From Candidatus Electronema sp. (GTDB lineage Bacteria > Desulfobacterota > Desulfobulbia > Desulfobulbales > Desulfobulbaceae), in the NCBI GenBank assembly GCA_026645415.1, contig JAPEVH010000069.1, forward strand, positions 1 through 64,000: 64,000 nt of DNA. Direction: 5' to 3'. Shown here in pieces: positions 16,471-25,068 of the stretch (its first letter is position 1; every line of letters begins with the position of its first letter). Made by a program: the position numbers and the translations under genes. The notes below the pieces were generated by a model. It was given only the letters and a program-made list of their open reading frames with translations, did no database searches and was not told the origin of the DNA.

Positions 16471-16501
16471 AATAGTGATGCTCCGTTGCGGCTGATGGTG
16501 T

Positions 16502-16681
16502 TCATAGCTTTATTGCAATCAATTCGTTTTGTGCTGACCGGATTTTTTCACGATTCACTAATCTGTCAGCATGTTTTCTTTCGCGTTCTTTTATTGCGGC
16601 AAAAAAATCGGTCAATATCATTGCCGTATTTTGCTCACCATTACCAACGCCTTGTTCCGAACCGCAAATGCGCTGGCCCAT
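16502..16681 (-). CDS. Possible small protein after the Uma2 gene
   Basis: A 59-residue frame starts MGQRICGSEQGVGNGEQNTA and ends with a charged helix (DFFAAIKERERKHADRLVNR). It starts just after the Uma2 stop in another frame, with only a weak GGGG before the ATG. It could be an independent small gene or the frameshifted old C-terminus of the Uma2 gene. No family is recognised. Confidence 0.35.
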   Translation of the reverse strand: MGQRICGSEQGVGNGEQNTAMILTDFFAAIKERERKHADRLVNREKIRSAQNELIAIKL

Positions 16682-16685
16682 CCCC

Positions 16686-17141
16686 TTAAACCGGAACCTC
16701 TGCGCTGTTAGCAATCTGACCTTCATGCGCATAATACGCAGTCTGCCCGTTTTCGTTCACAATCCAAACTTCTATCGCTCCTTTTGCGAGATAAAGCTGC
16801 ACTTTTTCTTCAATCTCACCTGCTGAGTTAGAAGGAGACGTTATCTCTACACAGATTTCAGGAGCTTTAATGTAGGGAGTGCTGTAGCCGTATTTTGCAA
16901 TAAAAGCGTCAGAAGCCCAAGCGACATCAGCAACTTTAACTCCATCACTGGTCTGGATGGAGCATTCCATGATAATCTTGCCGCTGCCTTTAGACCGATC
17001 AATTCGGCTGCCCACCTCATATTGAAGGCGGCCATGATTGTTGCTCGCCGGACTCATGAGGATTTTTCCCCATTTATTCAGCTCGATCTTGAACGGCAGA
17101 TTTTGCAGCAGAGGGTTGCTGATGACGCTTGCCCATTCCAT
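16686..17141 (-). CDS. Uma2 family (DUF820) PD-(D/E)XK-fold protein
   Basis: The product is 151 residues, somewhat short for Uma2 proteins, which usually run to about 180-200. The core is SPASNNHGRLQYEVGSRI, GVKVADVAWASDAFIAKYG, the catalytic-type APEICVEITSPSNS and KVQLYLAKGAIEVWIVNENG. These correspond to the PD...E...K residues of the restriction-endonuclease fold. The family is extremely multiplied in cyanobacteria and filamentous sulfur bacteria and its role is unproven. It sits between nuoL and nuoM, with its ATG (17141) 21 bases after the nuoL stop, so it must be carried on the nuo transcript or break it. Confidence 0.85.
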   Translation of the reverse strand: MEWASVISNPLLQNLPFKIELNKWGKILMSPASNNHGRLQYEVGSRIDRSKGSGKIIMECSIQTSDGVKVADVAWASDAFIAKYGYSTPYIKAPEICVEITSPSNSAGEIEEKVQLYLAKGAIEVWIVNENGQTAYYAHEGQIANSAEVPV

Positions 17142-17162
17142 TGAATCTCTCAGTAAAATCGC

Positions 17163-19109
17163 TTATTGACCCATGAAAAGCAAAGCAATGAGACCAACGA
17201 CGGTTGCACCAAGATAGAAATGGAGCTGCCCTGACTGCACCAGCCGCACAATTCTGCCACCAAGTTGCAAGAGCCAACCGCACAGATTCATTGCGCCGTC
17301 AACGACATGCCGGTCAAACCATTTAATCGGCGCGGCAATGCGCGCAAAAATGATCTTGTGGGTGACAAAAAGATACACCTCGTCGATATAGAATTTATCC
17401 TGCACTATGGTGTGTAAGGAACCAAAGGCTTTTTTCAAGGCAGTAGCTTTTTCTGTCTTGCCTGCACCATAAAGCACCCAAGCACCGCCAATACCGGCTA
17501 TGGCTACTAAGGTGGCTAACCAAGGCAACCACGCTGGATGAGCAAAATGGCTGGCTTCGCTCAGATGCGGCGGCAGAACCTGCTCAACAAAGGTATGTTC
17601 CAGCAGACCTGCAAAAATGGTCGGCACGGTTAAAGCCATAATCGGCCACGTCATCCACGGATCTTCATGAACATGATGGAGCTGCGAGCGGGCTTCACCG
17701 TGGAAGATCAAGAAGAAGAAACGGAACATATAGAAGGCTGTTAGACCACCAGTGATCAGTCCTACCAAGAAAGTGACATAATGGCCAGACTGCAAGGAGG
17801 CAAGCAAAATCATATCCTTCGACCAAAAACCGCTAAAGGGGAATATACCACCGATGGCAAGGCAGGCAACGAGCAGCGACCAATAGGTGCGCGGCATGAG
17901 CTTCTTTAAGCCGCCCATCTTCAGAATATCGTTGCTATGAACAGCATGAATCACTGCGCCCGCGCCAAGGAAGAGCATACACTTGAAAAAGGCATGAGTG
18001 AAAACATGGTACATGGCCGCAGAATAGCCAAGCAGATTCACTACTGGGCCATGATGACCGCCTTCCGCGCAAACCTTGGCTGCACCCAACGAAAAAATCA
18101 TATAGCCAAGCTGGGACAGCGTTGAAAAGGCGAGAATACGCTTGATGTCCATCTGGGTGATGGCAATGACCGCCGCAAATAAGGCGGTGAAGGCTCCGAT
18201 ACATTGGATGAAAAAGAGCGTACTCTCTGAGGCCGCAAAAAGCGGAAACATCCGGGCGGTCAAATACACACCAGCCACAACCATAGTTGCCGAGTGAATA
18301 ATGGAAGAAACTGGAGTCGGACCTTCCATCGCGTCTGGTAGCCAGACATGAAGCGGGAACATGGCTGATTTACCCCAACCGCCTGTGAAGATCAGCAGAG
18401 TAGCAAGGGTGAGCAGATTGAGAGGAAATCCAGCAATGACAACAGTTCGGTTGAGCAAAACAGCAGTCTCTGGGCTGTTCAAGGTCTGAAAGCTGAAACT
18501 CTGGCTGTAAAAGCTAACTAAGATAATACCGAGCAGAAAAAAAGCATCAGCAAAACGGGTAATAATGAAGGCCTTTTTCGAGGCAGCCACGGCTGATGGC
18601 TTTTCATACCAGAAGCCAATCAACGAATACGAAGAGACACCAACCAGCTCCCAGAAGACAAACATCTGAAGAATGTTGCCAGAGGTGACTAAGCCGAGCA
18701 TCGAGAAAGAAAACAAGGCCAGCAGGGCAAAGAAACGGTTGAAGGAGCGGTCGTCCTTCATATAACCAACTGAGTAGATGTTGACTAAAAGGGAAATTAC
18801 TGTGACCACTACGAGCATCATCACCGAAATCGGATCAAGGTACATGCCTAAGTTGGCGGTCAGGCCCGGCGAAAAATTGAGCCAAGCCACATTGTAGGCC
18901 AACATCGTTCTCTCAGGCAAATGAGGAAGCCGAATCAGATAGGCGAGCGTGGTCAGGAGCGCATAGCCCATTGACAGACTCGACAGCGTGATAGCCAACT
19001 TCGCCACAAAACGGTTATCCGAGTGAATATGGCCCAGCCCAATGACCGCAAAACTGAGCAGCGGAAAGAATAGAATCAGATAGCTGTGAAAAAAAATGAA
19101 ATCAGCCAT
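17163..19109 (-). CDS. nuoL: NADH-quinone oxidoreductase subunit L
   Basis: The 648-residue largest antiporter-like subunit starts at the ATG at 19109 (MADFIFFHSYL), which overlaps the nuoK stop by 8 bases and has GGAGG upstream. The longer open frame to 19274 is nuoK shadow. Hallmarks are MFVFWELVGVSSYSLIGFWY, MFPLHVWLPDAMEGPTPVSS, IHSATMVVAGVYLTARMFPL and TQMDIKRILAFSTLSQLGYM. The C-terminal lateral helix region is present (VQDKFYIDEVY onward). It works in proton translocation across the inner membrane. Confidence 0.96.
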   Translation of the reverse strand: MADFIFFHSYLILFFPLLSFAVIGLGHIHSDNRFVAKLAITLSSLSMGYALLTTLAYLIRLPHLPERTMLAYNVAWLNFSPGLTANLGMYLDPISVMMLVVVTVISLLVNIYSVGYMKDDRSFNRFFALLALFSFSMLGLVTSGNILQMFVFWELVGVSSYSLIGFWYEKPSAVAASKKAFIITRFADAFFLLGIILVSFYSQSFSFQTLNSPETAVLLNRTVVIAGFPLNLLTLATLLIFTGGWGKSAMFPLHVWLPDAMEGPTPVSSIIHSATMVVAGVYLTARMFPLFAASESTLFFIQCIGAFTALFAAVIAITQMDIKRILAFSTLSQLGYMIFSLGAAKVCAEGGHHGPVVNLLGYSAAMYHVFTHAFFKCMLFLGAGAVIHAVHSNDILKMGGLKKLMPRTYWSLLVACLAIGGIFPFSGFWSKDMILLASLQSGHYVTFLVGLITGGLTAFYMFRFFFLIFHGEARSQLHHVHEDPWMTWPIMALTVPTIFAGLLEHTFVEQVLPPHLSEASHFAHPAWLPWLATLVAIAGIGGAWVLYGAGKTEKATALKKAFGSLHTIVQDKFYIDEVYLFVTHKIIFARIAAPIKWFDRHVVDGAMNLCGWLLQLGGRIVRLVQSGQLHFYLGATVVGLIALLFMGQ

Positions 19110-19407
19110 GAAGTTCCTCCAGCCGGTAAACATCCAGCCGTTTTTTGCGGCGATACATAGAAATAATGATAGCCAAAGCGACAGCAATTTCACAGGCGGA
19201 AACCGCCATGACAAAGACCGGAAACACTGCACCAGCAACCGGATCAGCAGCCCGGAAATGGGCAAAGGCAGCAAAATTGATGTTGGCTCCGTTGAGGATA
19301 ATCTCTACGGAAAGCAAAATGCCAAGCAGATTACGCCGAGTGAGCATACCAAAGATACCGATGGCGCAGAGGAAGAGCGACAGAGCTATGCAATGCGAAA
19401 GGGTCAT
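19102..19407 (-). CDS. nuoK: NADH-quinone oxidoreductase subunit K
   Basis: This is a 101-residue, three-helix membrane subunit. The conserved Glu residues of helices two and three are in LLGILLSVEIILNGANINFA and MAVSACEIAVALAIIISMYR. It overlaps nuoJ by one base and nuoL by 8 bases. Confidence 0.96.
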   Translation of the reverse strand: MTLSHCIALSLFLCAIGIFGMLTRRNLLGILLSVEIILNGANINFAAFAHFRAADPVAGAVFPVFVMAVSACEIAVALAIIISMYRRKKRLDVYRLEELHG

Positions 19408-19934
19408 TATTTTTCCTCCTTTTTGGTATCCCGCCGAGATAGAACCACCGCACCGATCAGGGAGGCTAAGAGCAGGAGCGAGATCACCTCAAAAGGTACA
19501 ATAAAACCATTGGTGGTTGAGAGCAGGCGGATACCTATTTGATCAATGCTTACAGGTGCGGCTCGGTGTGTTGCTGTCAACAGCTGCGAGGGATTGTATT
19601 TGAAGAACAGAAACAACGAGAGGACAAGACCAACAATGATCGCACTTTTTCCAACTTGACGACTCAGACTGACTCGACTGAGGCTGTTATCTACGCCAAG
19701 ATCGTTAGTCAGCAAAATGATGATCAACATGAAAATAACAATGCCACCAACATAAAGGGCAATCTGCGCTAAAGCGAGAAATTCCATTTGCAGCATGATA
19801 TACAGGGCCGCAGTGGCAAAAAAAGAGCCAACAAGAGCAACGGCACCATGCAATAAGTTAGGCAGGCTTACAGCCAGCATGGACAAAATCACCATGATCC
19901 CGGCTATGAGATAAAAAATAAAATCACTCATCAT
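19407..19934 (-). CDS. nuoJ: NADH-quinone oxidoreductase subunit J
   Basis: This is a 175-residue, five-helix membrane subunit. It has the typical NLLHGAVALVGSFFATAALY and the TM3 block ALAQIALYVGGIVIFMLIII with its pi-bulge region. The end is short and charged (RRDTKKEEK). It overlaps nuoI and nuoK by one base each. Confidence 0.95.
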   Translation of the reverse strand: MMSDFIFYLIAGIMVILSMLAVSLPNLLHGAVALVGSFFATAALYIMLQMEFLALAQIALYVGGIVIFMLIIILLTNDLGVDNSLSRVSLSRQVGKSAIIVGLVLSLFLFFKYNPSQLLTATHRAAPVSIDQIGIRLLSTTNGFIVPFEVISLLLLASLIGAVVLSRRDTKKEEK

Positions 19935-20425
19935 CAGGCTCCCTGAGCTGTGTTATCCGACTGGTTGAGAACCCAAGTCAGCTCATTGCGGTCATATACT
20001 GCTAATTCAAAATCTTTTCCCAAGGTGATCGCGCCAAAGGGGCAGGCTTCCACACAAAGACCGCAGAAGGTGCATTGGGAAAGGCGGTAGATGTATTGCC
20101 CTAGTACCTTACGTCCAGCAAGATCTTTTGTTGCAAGAACAGAGATGGTGCCATTGGGACACGCTTTTTCGCAGATGCCACAGGCCGTACAGGCGTTTTG
20201 GCCGTTTTCATCATGTGGCATGTGTAGATGCCCTCGAAAGCGGTCGAACATTTGCAGCGTTTCCCGATTTTCTGGGTACTGCTGGGTGATCACCGTTTTC
20301 GGATTGACGAAATACTTGATAGTGATATCTAGCCCCTTTGTCAGGGTGTAAAATCCGGTGATCGTCTTATGCACGTAACGGCTAACGAACTCCAGCACGT
20401 TTTCTTTAGCGGCGGTTTCTTTCAT
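19934..20425 (-). CDS. nuoI: NADH-quinone oxidoreductase subunit I
   Basis: This is a 163-residue ferredoxin-like subunit carrying two [4Fe-4S] clusters (N6a/N6b), with ligand motifs CTACGICEKACP and CTFCGLCVEACP. It passes electrons to NuoB. In complexes without NuoEFG, electrons probably enter near this subunit from another donor such as ferredoxin. It is preceded by an inserted PD-(D/E)XK-like gene rather than directly by nuoH. Confidence 0.96.
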   Translation of the reverse strand: MKETAAKENVLEFVSRYVHKTITGFYTLTKGLDITIKYFVNPKTVITQQYPENRETLQMFDRFRGHLHMPHDENGQNACTACGICEKACPNGTISVLATKDLAGRKVLGQYIYRLSQCTFCGLCVEACPFGAITLGKDFELAVYDRNELTWVLNQSDNTAQGA

Positions 20426-20468
20426 CGTTTTGGTTATGATATGGTTGCATGGAACACTAAACCATAGT

Positions 20469-21230
20469 TTATGCCTTACGCTGCTTGTCCGAGGCGGTCA
20501 TTGAAATGATTTCTTGTTTCACATAAACGAGGTGTTGATAGATGCGCTTCAAATCATCAAGTTTGGTTGCATCAAAGTTTTGTGAAAGAAAATATTGATA
20601 AGTGTCATTTGCGAGTTTTTCAAGAATCACAAAATGCCAACTTCCTCCGATAATATATGCCCCTTTTATCGTGGCCCATGCATTGAGTTCCAGCGCGCTG
20701 ATCAATTCAGCCAAAAGTTGAGGTCGAGGATTGCCATATTCTTCGCTCAGTTTAAATTCTTGAATGAAAAAATACGGGCGTTTGCTCTCGACCAAACCTT
20801 CCGCCACCACGAAATCAACAGTGCCATTGAAGACAAAACGACTTGTGGCATACGTCATGGATACTTCATAAAAATCTCGAATGCGCCATTCAAATGATGC
20901 AAAACGAACTCGTTTGAGCAGCGGCCCGATAAAATTAATTTTCAAATCCTCTTCACCATAGCTGTCCATCAAAACCGCATTCTCGTCAAGCAACTCGGCC
21001 AAGAACGCTTCGGTTTCACGATCAATGTCAATGGACGTGTCAAACCATTCATCAAATCGATGCTGATCAATATTCCGCTCAATCTCAAACAGCGAAGTTA
21101 AATCGCGATCCCGGATTTTGCTGTACTGGTAGGTCGGAATCGGAGAAACCTTTTTCCCTTCAAGGAGACTGACTTTTCTCTTGAGTTCTTCGATTTCCTG
21201 CAAGAGTTGCGTTTCAAGTTCGCTCCTCAT
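20469..21230 (-). CDS. Uncharacterised PD-(D/E)XK-like protein inside the nuo operon
   Basis: The product is 253 residues from the ATG at 21230, chosen because AGGAG lies 8 bases upstream. The frame could extend to 21284. An N-terminal coiled coil (ELETQLLQEIEELKRKVSLL) precedes a domain with nuclease-fold signs: VFNGTVDFVVAEG (Asp), FFIQEFKLSEE (E-x-K) and PRPQLLAELISALEL (Gln helix). Similar hypothetical proteins occur in Desulfobacterota and filamentous bacteria. No partner is visible. It is an insertion between nuoH and nuoI, with a 200-base AT-rich gap on the nuoH side. A nuclease role is inferred from the motif spacing only. Confidence 0.6.
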   Translation of the reverse strand: MRSELETQLLQEIEELKRKVSLLEGKKVSPIPTYQYSKIRDRDLTSLFEIERNIDQHRFDEWFDTSIDIDRETEAFLAELLDENAVLMDSYGEEDLKINFIGPLLKRVRFASFEWRIRDFYEVSMTYATSRFVFNGTVDFVVAEGLVESKRPYFFIQEFKLSEEYGNPRPQLLAELISALELNAWATIKGAYIIGGSWHFVILEKLANDTYQYFLSQNFDATKLDDLKRIYQHLVYVKQEIISMTASDKQRKA

Positions 21231-21432
21231 GCCATTATCTCCTCTGTTTGTAGTCAAAGTGGGCTGTAAAAAATGGCGACGCAAGCCGTAAATATCTTTA
21301 TCATCAAGATTACCTTCTGAATTTCCGATAAGCAGCTCTGCTTTGTCTGTTTAAGCGTAAATTCATGCAGGGTATATTTTATATTCTACCAAACTCTCTC
21401 GGTTTTACACTTAACCCATTGTAGTTAAAAGA

Positions 21433-22524
21433 TTAACCTGCCCAGCCCTGTGCGACAAACAACCCAGACAGCAGCAGCAGCAGCAGGTTAGCTGGCAGCA
21501 TGATTCGCCACTCTAAATACATGAGTTGATCCACTCTGACTCGAGGGAAAGTCCAACGGAACCACATGTAGATGAAGATAATCGCAAAGGCTTTGATAAA
21601 GAACCAGAGAAATCCAGGGATGAGGCTTAGGATCGGGTCAATCACTGGCACTCCTAAGAGCGGCGGAAAAAAACCACCGAGAAAAAAGGTGGTAACTAGG
21701 CAGGCTGAAACAAACATGTTGACAAATTCACCAAGAAAAAACATGGCAAAGCCGATACCAGAATATTCTGTGGCAAAACCACCGGTCAGCTCAGACTCTG
21801 CTTCAGAGATGTCAAAAGGAGTTCTGTTCAATTCAGCCGTGGAAGCAATCAGATACATGACAAAGGCAAAGATGCCAAGAAAGGGCAATTTGAAAATCCA
21901 CCAGTCAAACAGCGTACCCTGCTGCGACAAAACGATACCGCGCAAAGAAGCCGTACCAGAAACCATCACGATCAGCAGCATGAGCAAGGCGATGGAAATC
22001 TCAAAAGAGACCATCTGTGCGCCAGAACGCATGGCTCCAAGGAGCGAATATTTATTATTAGAGGCCCAGCCTGCCAAGAGAATACCAAGAACACTGAGTC
22101 CAGATACACCCAACACATACAACACGCCGCCCGCAGGATCAGCTACTTGCAAATGGTGATCAAAAGGAATAACTGCCAAAACAAGAAAAGCTGCACTGAC
22201 TGGCAGAAGCGGAGCTAAGAAGAAGATAAATGTATCTGCTCCTTCTGGCTTGAGAACCTCTTTAAAAATAGCTTTGATACCGTCAGCTACAGCCTGAAGC
22301 AGACCATGCGGCCCAACCCGCATTGGCCCAAGACGAAGCTGAAAATGCGCAGAGACCTTACGCTCTAAATAAATTAATACAGCACCCAATGAGCCGACCA
22401 AAGCCATCAGGCTGAGAAGGGCAAGCAGTCCGTTGATCAGAACCGCAACAGGTTCTGGAAAAATACTGCGGACAAGGTCGCCGATAGGATTGTTGACCGG
22501 ATAAAACTCTACAGAAGACATCAT
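21433..22524 (-). CDS. nuoH: NADH-quinone oxidoreductase subunit H
   Basis: The 363-residue subunit starts at the ATG at 22524 (MMSSVEFYPVN). A TTG 30 bases upstream overlapping nuoD is less likely. It forms much of the quinone channel. Motifs are YLERKVSAHFQLRLGPMRVG, GPHGLLQAVADGIKAIFKE, STAELNRTPFDISEAESELT and ATEYSGIGFAMFFLGEFVNM, plus a C-terminal FRWTFPRVRVDQLMYLEWRI. It follows nuoD closely. Confidence 0.96.
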   Translation of the reverse strand: MMSSVEFYPVNNPIGDLVRSIFPEPVAVLINGLLALLSLMALVGSLGAVLIYLERKVSAHFQLRLGPMRVGPHGLLQAVADGIKAIFKEVLKPEGADTFIFFLAPLLPVSAAFLVLAVIPFDHHLQVADPAGGVLYVLGVSGLSVLGILLAGWASNNKYSLLGAMRSGAQMVSFEISIALLMLLIVMVSGTASLRGIVLSQQGTLFDWWIFKLPFLGIFAFVMYLIASTAELNRTPFDISEAESELTGGFATEYSGIGFAMFFLGEFVNMFVSACLVTTFFLGGFFPPLLGVPVIDPILSLIPGFLWFFIKAFAIIFIYMWFRWTFPRVRVDQLMYLEWRIMLPANLLLLLLSGLFVAQGWAG

Positions 22525-22543
22525 AACGTGTTCACCTATTTGG

Positions 22544-23749
22544 TTAGCGGTCAATGTCCGGGATAACTAAATCGAGTGTGGATAAAATAGTGATCAAATC
22601 AGCTAGTTTATGCCCAACAACCATTTCGTTCAAAACGCTTAGATTGGAGAAATTAGGCGAGCGGTATTTGAGACGATACGGCTTGGTCTCGCCTTCAGAA
22701 ACAATATAGACTCCCAGTAGGCCGCGTGGCGTTTCTACTTGGCTGTAATAGCTACCTTTTGGCAGTTTGTATGTCGGCTTAGGCTGGCTGCGGTATGGCC
22801 CACTTGGAAAACGAGTAACTGCCTGCTCCAGAATGCGCAGAGACTGTTCCATCTCCTCCATTCTAACTTGGCAACGGTCGTAGCAATCGCCTGTCTTGCC
22901 CAGCGGAATATCAAAATCAAACTGCTCATAGATAGAATATGGGTCGTGCCGCCGAACATCGTAGTTGACTCCAGAACCGCGCAGCACCGCTCCGGTACAA
23001 CCATAAGAAAGGGCTGTTTCAGGAGGCAGGATGCCAATGCCTTTGGTGCGCTCTAAGAAAATAATATTTCTATTGAGCAGCGTCTGGTATTCATCCAGCA
23101 CCTTACGAAGCGCACTGATCAGGTTCTTTACCCGTGGAATAAAGGTATCTGGCACATCAGCAGAAGAACCGCCCGGCCGGAAATAATTGACAGTCAAGCG
23201 CGCGCCGCAGAGTTCCTCAAAAATGTCGTTGATCAGTTCACGCTCACGGAAGGCATAGAAAAAGGTGGTAAAACCACCCATATCCATCCCAAGAACGCCC
23301 CACCAGAGGAGGTGCGACTGGAGCCGTTGCAGCTCACTGATCATGATCCGAATATACTCGCCGCGCTCTGGGATGCCAATCTCAAGGGCCTGCTCTACAG
23401 TCATGCAAAGGCAGAGATTGTTGAAAAAGGCGGAAAGATAATCGAGGCGGTCGGAAAGATGGAGATTCTGGATATATGTCTGATTCTCTGCCATCTTTTC
23501 AATGCCACGGTGGATGTAGCCCAGATGCGGTACTACTTCTACAACGGTTTCACCATCAAGGCGAACCACTACCCGTAATACACCGTGGGTACTGGGATGC
23601 TGTGGCCCGATATTAATGAAGAACTCTTCTGCTTCACTGTCATTTGACAGCGGCAGCCTAAATCCTTCTGGTAGAGGATTATCAGGAATATATTTATTTA
23701 TTAATTGCATAGTCATCGCCTTCTCGTTCTTTTCCGTGTCCGTTGCCAT
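22544..23749 (-). CDS. nuoD: NADH-quinone oxidoreductase subunit D
   Basis: The product is about 401 residues; an internal start at 23716 (MTMQLINKYIP) is also possible. It is the 49-kDa quinone-site subunit, with NIGPQHPSTHGVLRVVVRLD and VVEVVPHLGYIHRGIEKMAE, then GVLGMDMGGFTTFFYAFRER. The Ni-binding cysteines of the related hydrogenases are absent, which excludes a group 4 hydrogenase. The ArfB gene separates it from nuoBC, which means nuoD may need its own promoter in 23750-23781 or depend on readthrough. Confidence 0.96.
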   Translation of the reverse strand: MATDTEKNEKAMTMQLINKYIPDNPLPEGFRLPLSNDSEAEEFFINIGPQHPSTHGVLRVVVRLDGETVVEVVPHLGYIHRGIEKMAENQTYIQNLHLSDRLDYLSAFFNNLCLCMTVEQALEIGIPERGEYIRIMISELQRLQSHLLWWGVLGMDMGGFTTFFYAFRERELINDIFEELCGARLTVNYFRPGGSSADVPDTFIPRVKNLISALRKVLDEYQTLLNRNIIFLERTKGIGILPPETALSYGCTGAVLRGSGVNYDVRRHDPYSIYEQFDFDIPLGKTGDCYDRCQVRMEEMEQSLRILEQAVTRFPSGPYRSQPKPTYKLPKGSYYSQVETPRGLLGVYIVSEGETKPYRLKYRSPNFSNLSVLNEMVVGHKLADLITILSTLDLVIPDIDR

Positions 23750-23781
23750 CGACTATAGCCAGTCGTATTGCAGAACATTGC

Positions 23782-24198
23782 TTAATTTTCTACCACTCTA
23801 CCTCGCAGCAATTTGATTCTTCCCTGCCGTATCTTCTTCTCTCGTAGTTTTTGCTGAGAGCTTCTACTTGCTCTCGTTGGCTTTCTTGCTTTCTGGGTCA
23901 CTGTCACTGTTTTGATCAATTCCTGCAATCGCTCCAGCGCATCCTGTCGGTTTTTCTCTTGGGTACGAAATTGCTGGGCTTTGATGACTATCACCCCGTC
24001 TTTGCTAATCCGTGCATCGTTAAGACAGTGCAAACGCTGCTTGTAGATGTCAGGTAGAGAAGAGGCATTGATGTCAAAACGAAGGTGAATCGCTGAGGCC
24101 ACCTTATTTACATTCTGCCCACCAGCTCCCTGCGACCGAATCGCCGACAATTCAACCTCATGATTGGGGATAGAAATGTTTCTGGAGATGTGGAGCAT
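23782..24198 (-). CDS. arfB: Alternative ribosome-rescue factor ArfB (YaeJ/ICT1 type)
   Basis: The 138-residue peptidyl-tRNA hydrolase releases peptides from stalled ribosomes without a stop codon. The GGQ motif is at residues 26-28 in IRSQGAGGQNVNKVASAIHL. The long basic tail that enters the empty mRNA channel is present (RKPTRASRSSQQKLREKKIR). The length is as expected for E. coli ArfB (140). It is unusual in lying within the complex I operon, between nuoBC and nuoD. Confidence 0.93.
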   Translation of the reverse strand: MLHISRNISIPNHEVELSAIRSQGAGGQNVNKVASAIHLRFDINASSLPDIYKQRLHCLNDARISKDGVIVIKAQQFRTQEKNRQDALERLQELIKTVTVTQKARKPTRASRSSQQKLREKKIRQGRIKLLRGRVVEN

Positions 24199-24536
24199 GA
24201 TTTTTTTTCAGTTTAATCGAAGCAGTATCTGCGATAATATTTTAGAGAATTTCTATCAATCAAGAGTATGCTGTATCAACTGGTGCAGCTCTTCCGTTGA
24301 ACGTTCCATTTCACCAGCGCGTTCCATGCAAACTACCAAAACCGAACACTCCATACAAGACTTCTATCGACGCAATACCTTGACCTTGCTTTTGATATGT
24401 GGTGGAAATGGTTTTAGCTGCGTGCGGCCAAGCTATTGTATAAAAAACAAGACCAGTCTACGATATAATGATTTCATATACTAAGGTTGGGCAATCTCTC
24501 CTAACTATCTGCATTGCTCAAATGCAAACGCAACAC
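24199..24536. other. Gene-poor gap inside the nuo operon
   Basis: This 340-base AT-rich stretch lies between arfB and the SUKH gene. No convincing gene, tRNA or terminator was found. A plus-strand open frame here (24164-24484) starts within arfB, has no family resemblance and was discarded. On the minus strand a 32-codon frame (MECSVLVVCMERAGEMERST...) could be a gene remnant. With the flanking accessory genes it marks an insertion hot spot. Confidence 0.4.
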
Positions 24537-25049
24537 TTAAATCTTATCCCTATCCAATAAACCTATATCAATCGCAAATTCCTCAAATGAGCCATGTGTA
24601 CAAACCCAAGAGTGCTGAATACTTAAACCATTAGATGACCACTTCAAGTACATTATCTTGGGAGCTTCACTGTTTTCATAATAAAGAATTATCGGAGAAT
24701 CACTACCAATTCCAAAATCAGCGATTATTAAGGCGTTGCTATAATCTATTTCGCCATAGTTTGTTAAGTAACTTACCCAAAATTCATTACCATGATCGAC
24801 CTCATCGGCTATGGTATGAAAAGGAGGGGAACTCAAAACTATTTTATCCTCATTTGGAGATAATTTTTGTGTGCCTTCTTTACCTATAATAGGATCAATT
24901 TCCTGTTGTGTAAGTTGAGCTGTTGACCATTTTTCATCAGGCCACACACCATCTAAAATGAGTTTATTAAGCAAATCTGGTATCCTGAATCTTTGCATGG
25001 CATTATTTTGAAAGCAGCTAACAGCGTTGATATATAAATTTTCTATCAT
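24537..25049 (-). CDS. SMI1/KNR4 (SUKH) family protein
   Basis: The product is 170 residues from the ATG at 25049. A TTG at 25064 is an alternative. The C-terminal half shows the SUKH pattern: EVDHGNEFWVSYLTNYGEID, then NALIIADFGIGSDSPIILYY, APKIMYLKWS and FEEFAIDIGLL. SUKH proteins often act as immunity proteins against contact-dependent or polymorphic toxins. No toxin is adjacent, so it may be an orphan antidote. It begins 20 bases after the nuoBC stop. The base composition is much more AT-rich than the nuo genes, consistent with acquisition. Confidence 0.75.
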   Translation of the reverse strand: MIENLYINAVSCFQNNAMQRFRIPDLLNKLILDGVWPDEKWSTAQLTQQEIDPIIGKEGTQKLSPNEDKIVLSSPPFHTIADEVDHGNEFWVSYLTNYGEIDYSNALIIADFGIGSDSPIILYYENSEAPKIMYLKWSSNGLSIQHSWVCTHGSFEEFAIDIGLLDRDKI

Positions 25050-25068
25050 ATCAACTGTTATCAAACTT

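Noticed and set aside
22544-23749. Group 4 hydrogenase instead of complex I
   Set aside because: The NuoD-like subunit lacks the paired nickel-binding CxxC motifs at both ends, and a full set of antiporter subunits L, M and N with NuoA/J/K is present.
24164-24484. A 106-codon plus-strand gene in the nuo operon gap
   Set aside because: It begins inside arfB on the opposite strand, has no ribosome-binding site and shows no family resemblance.
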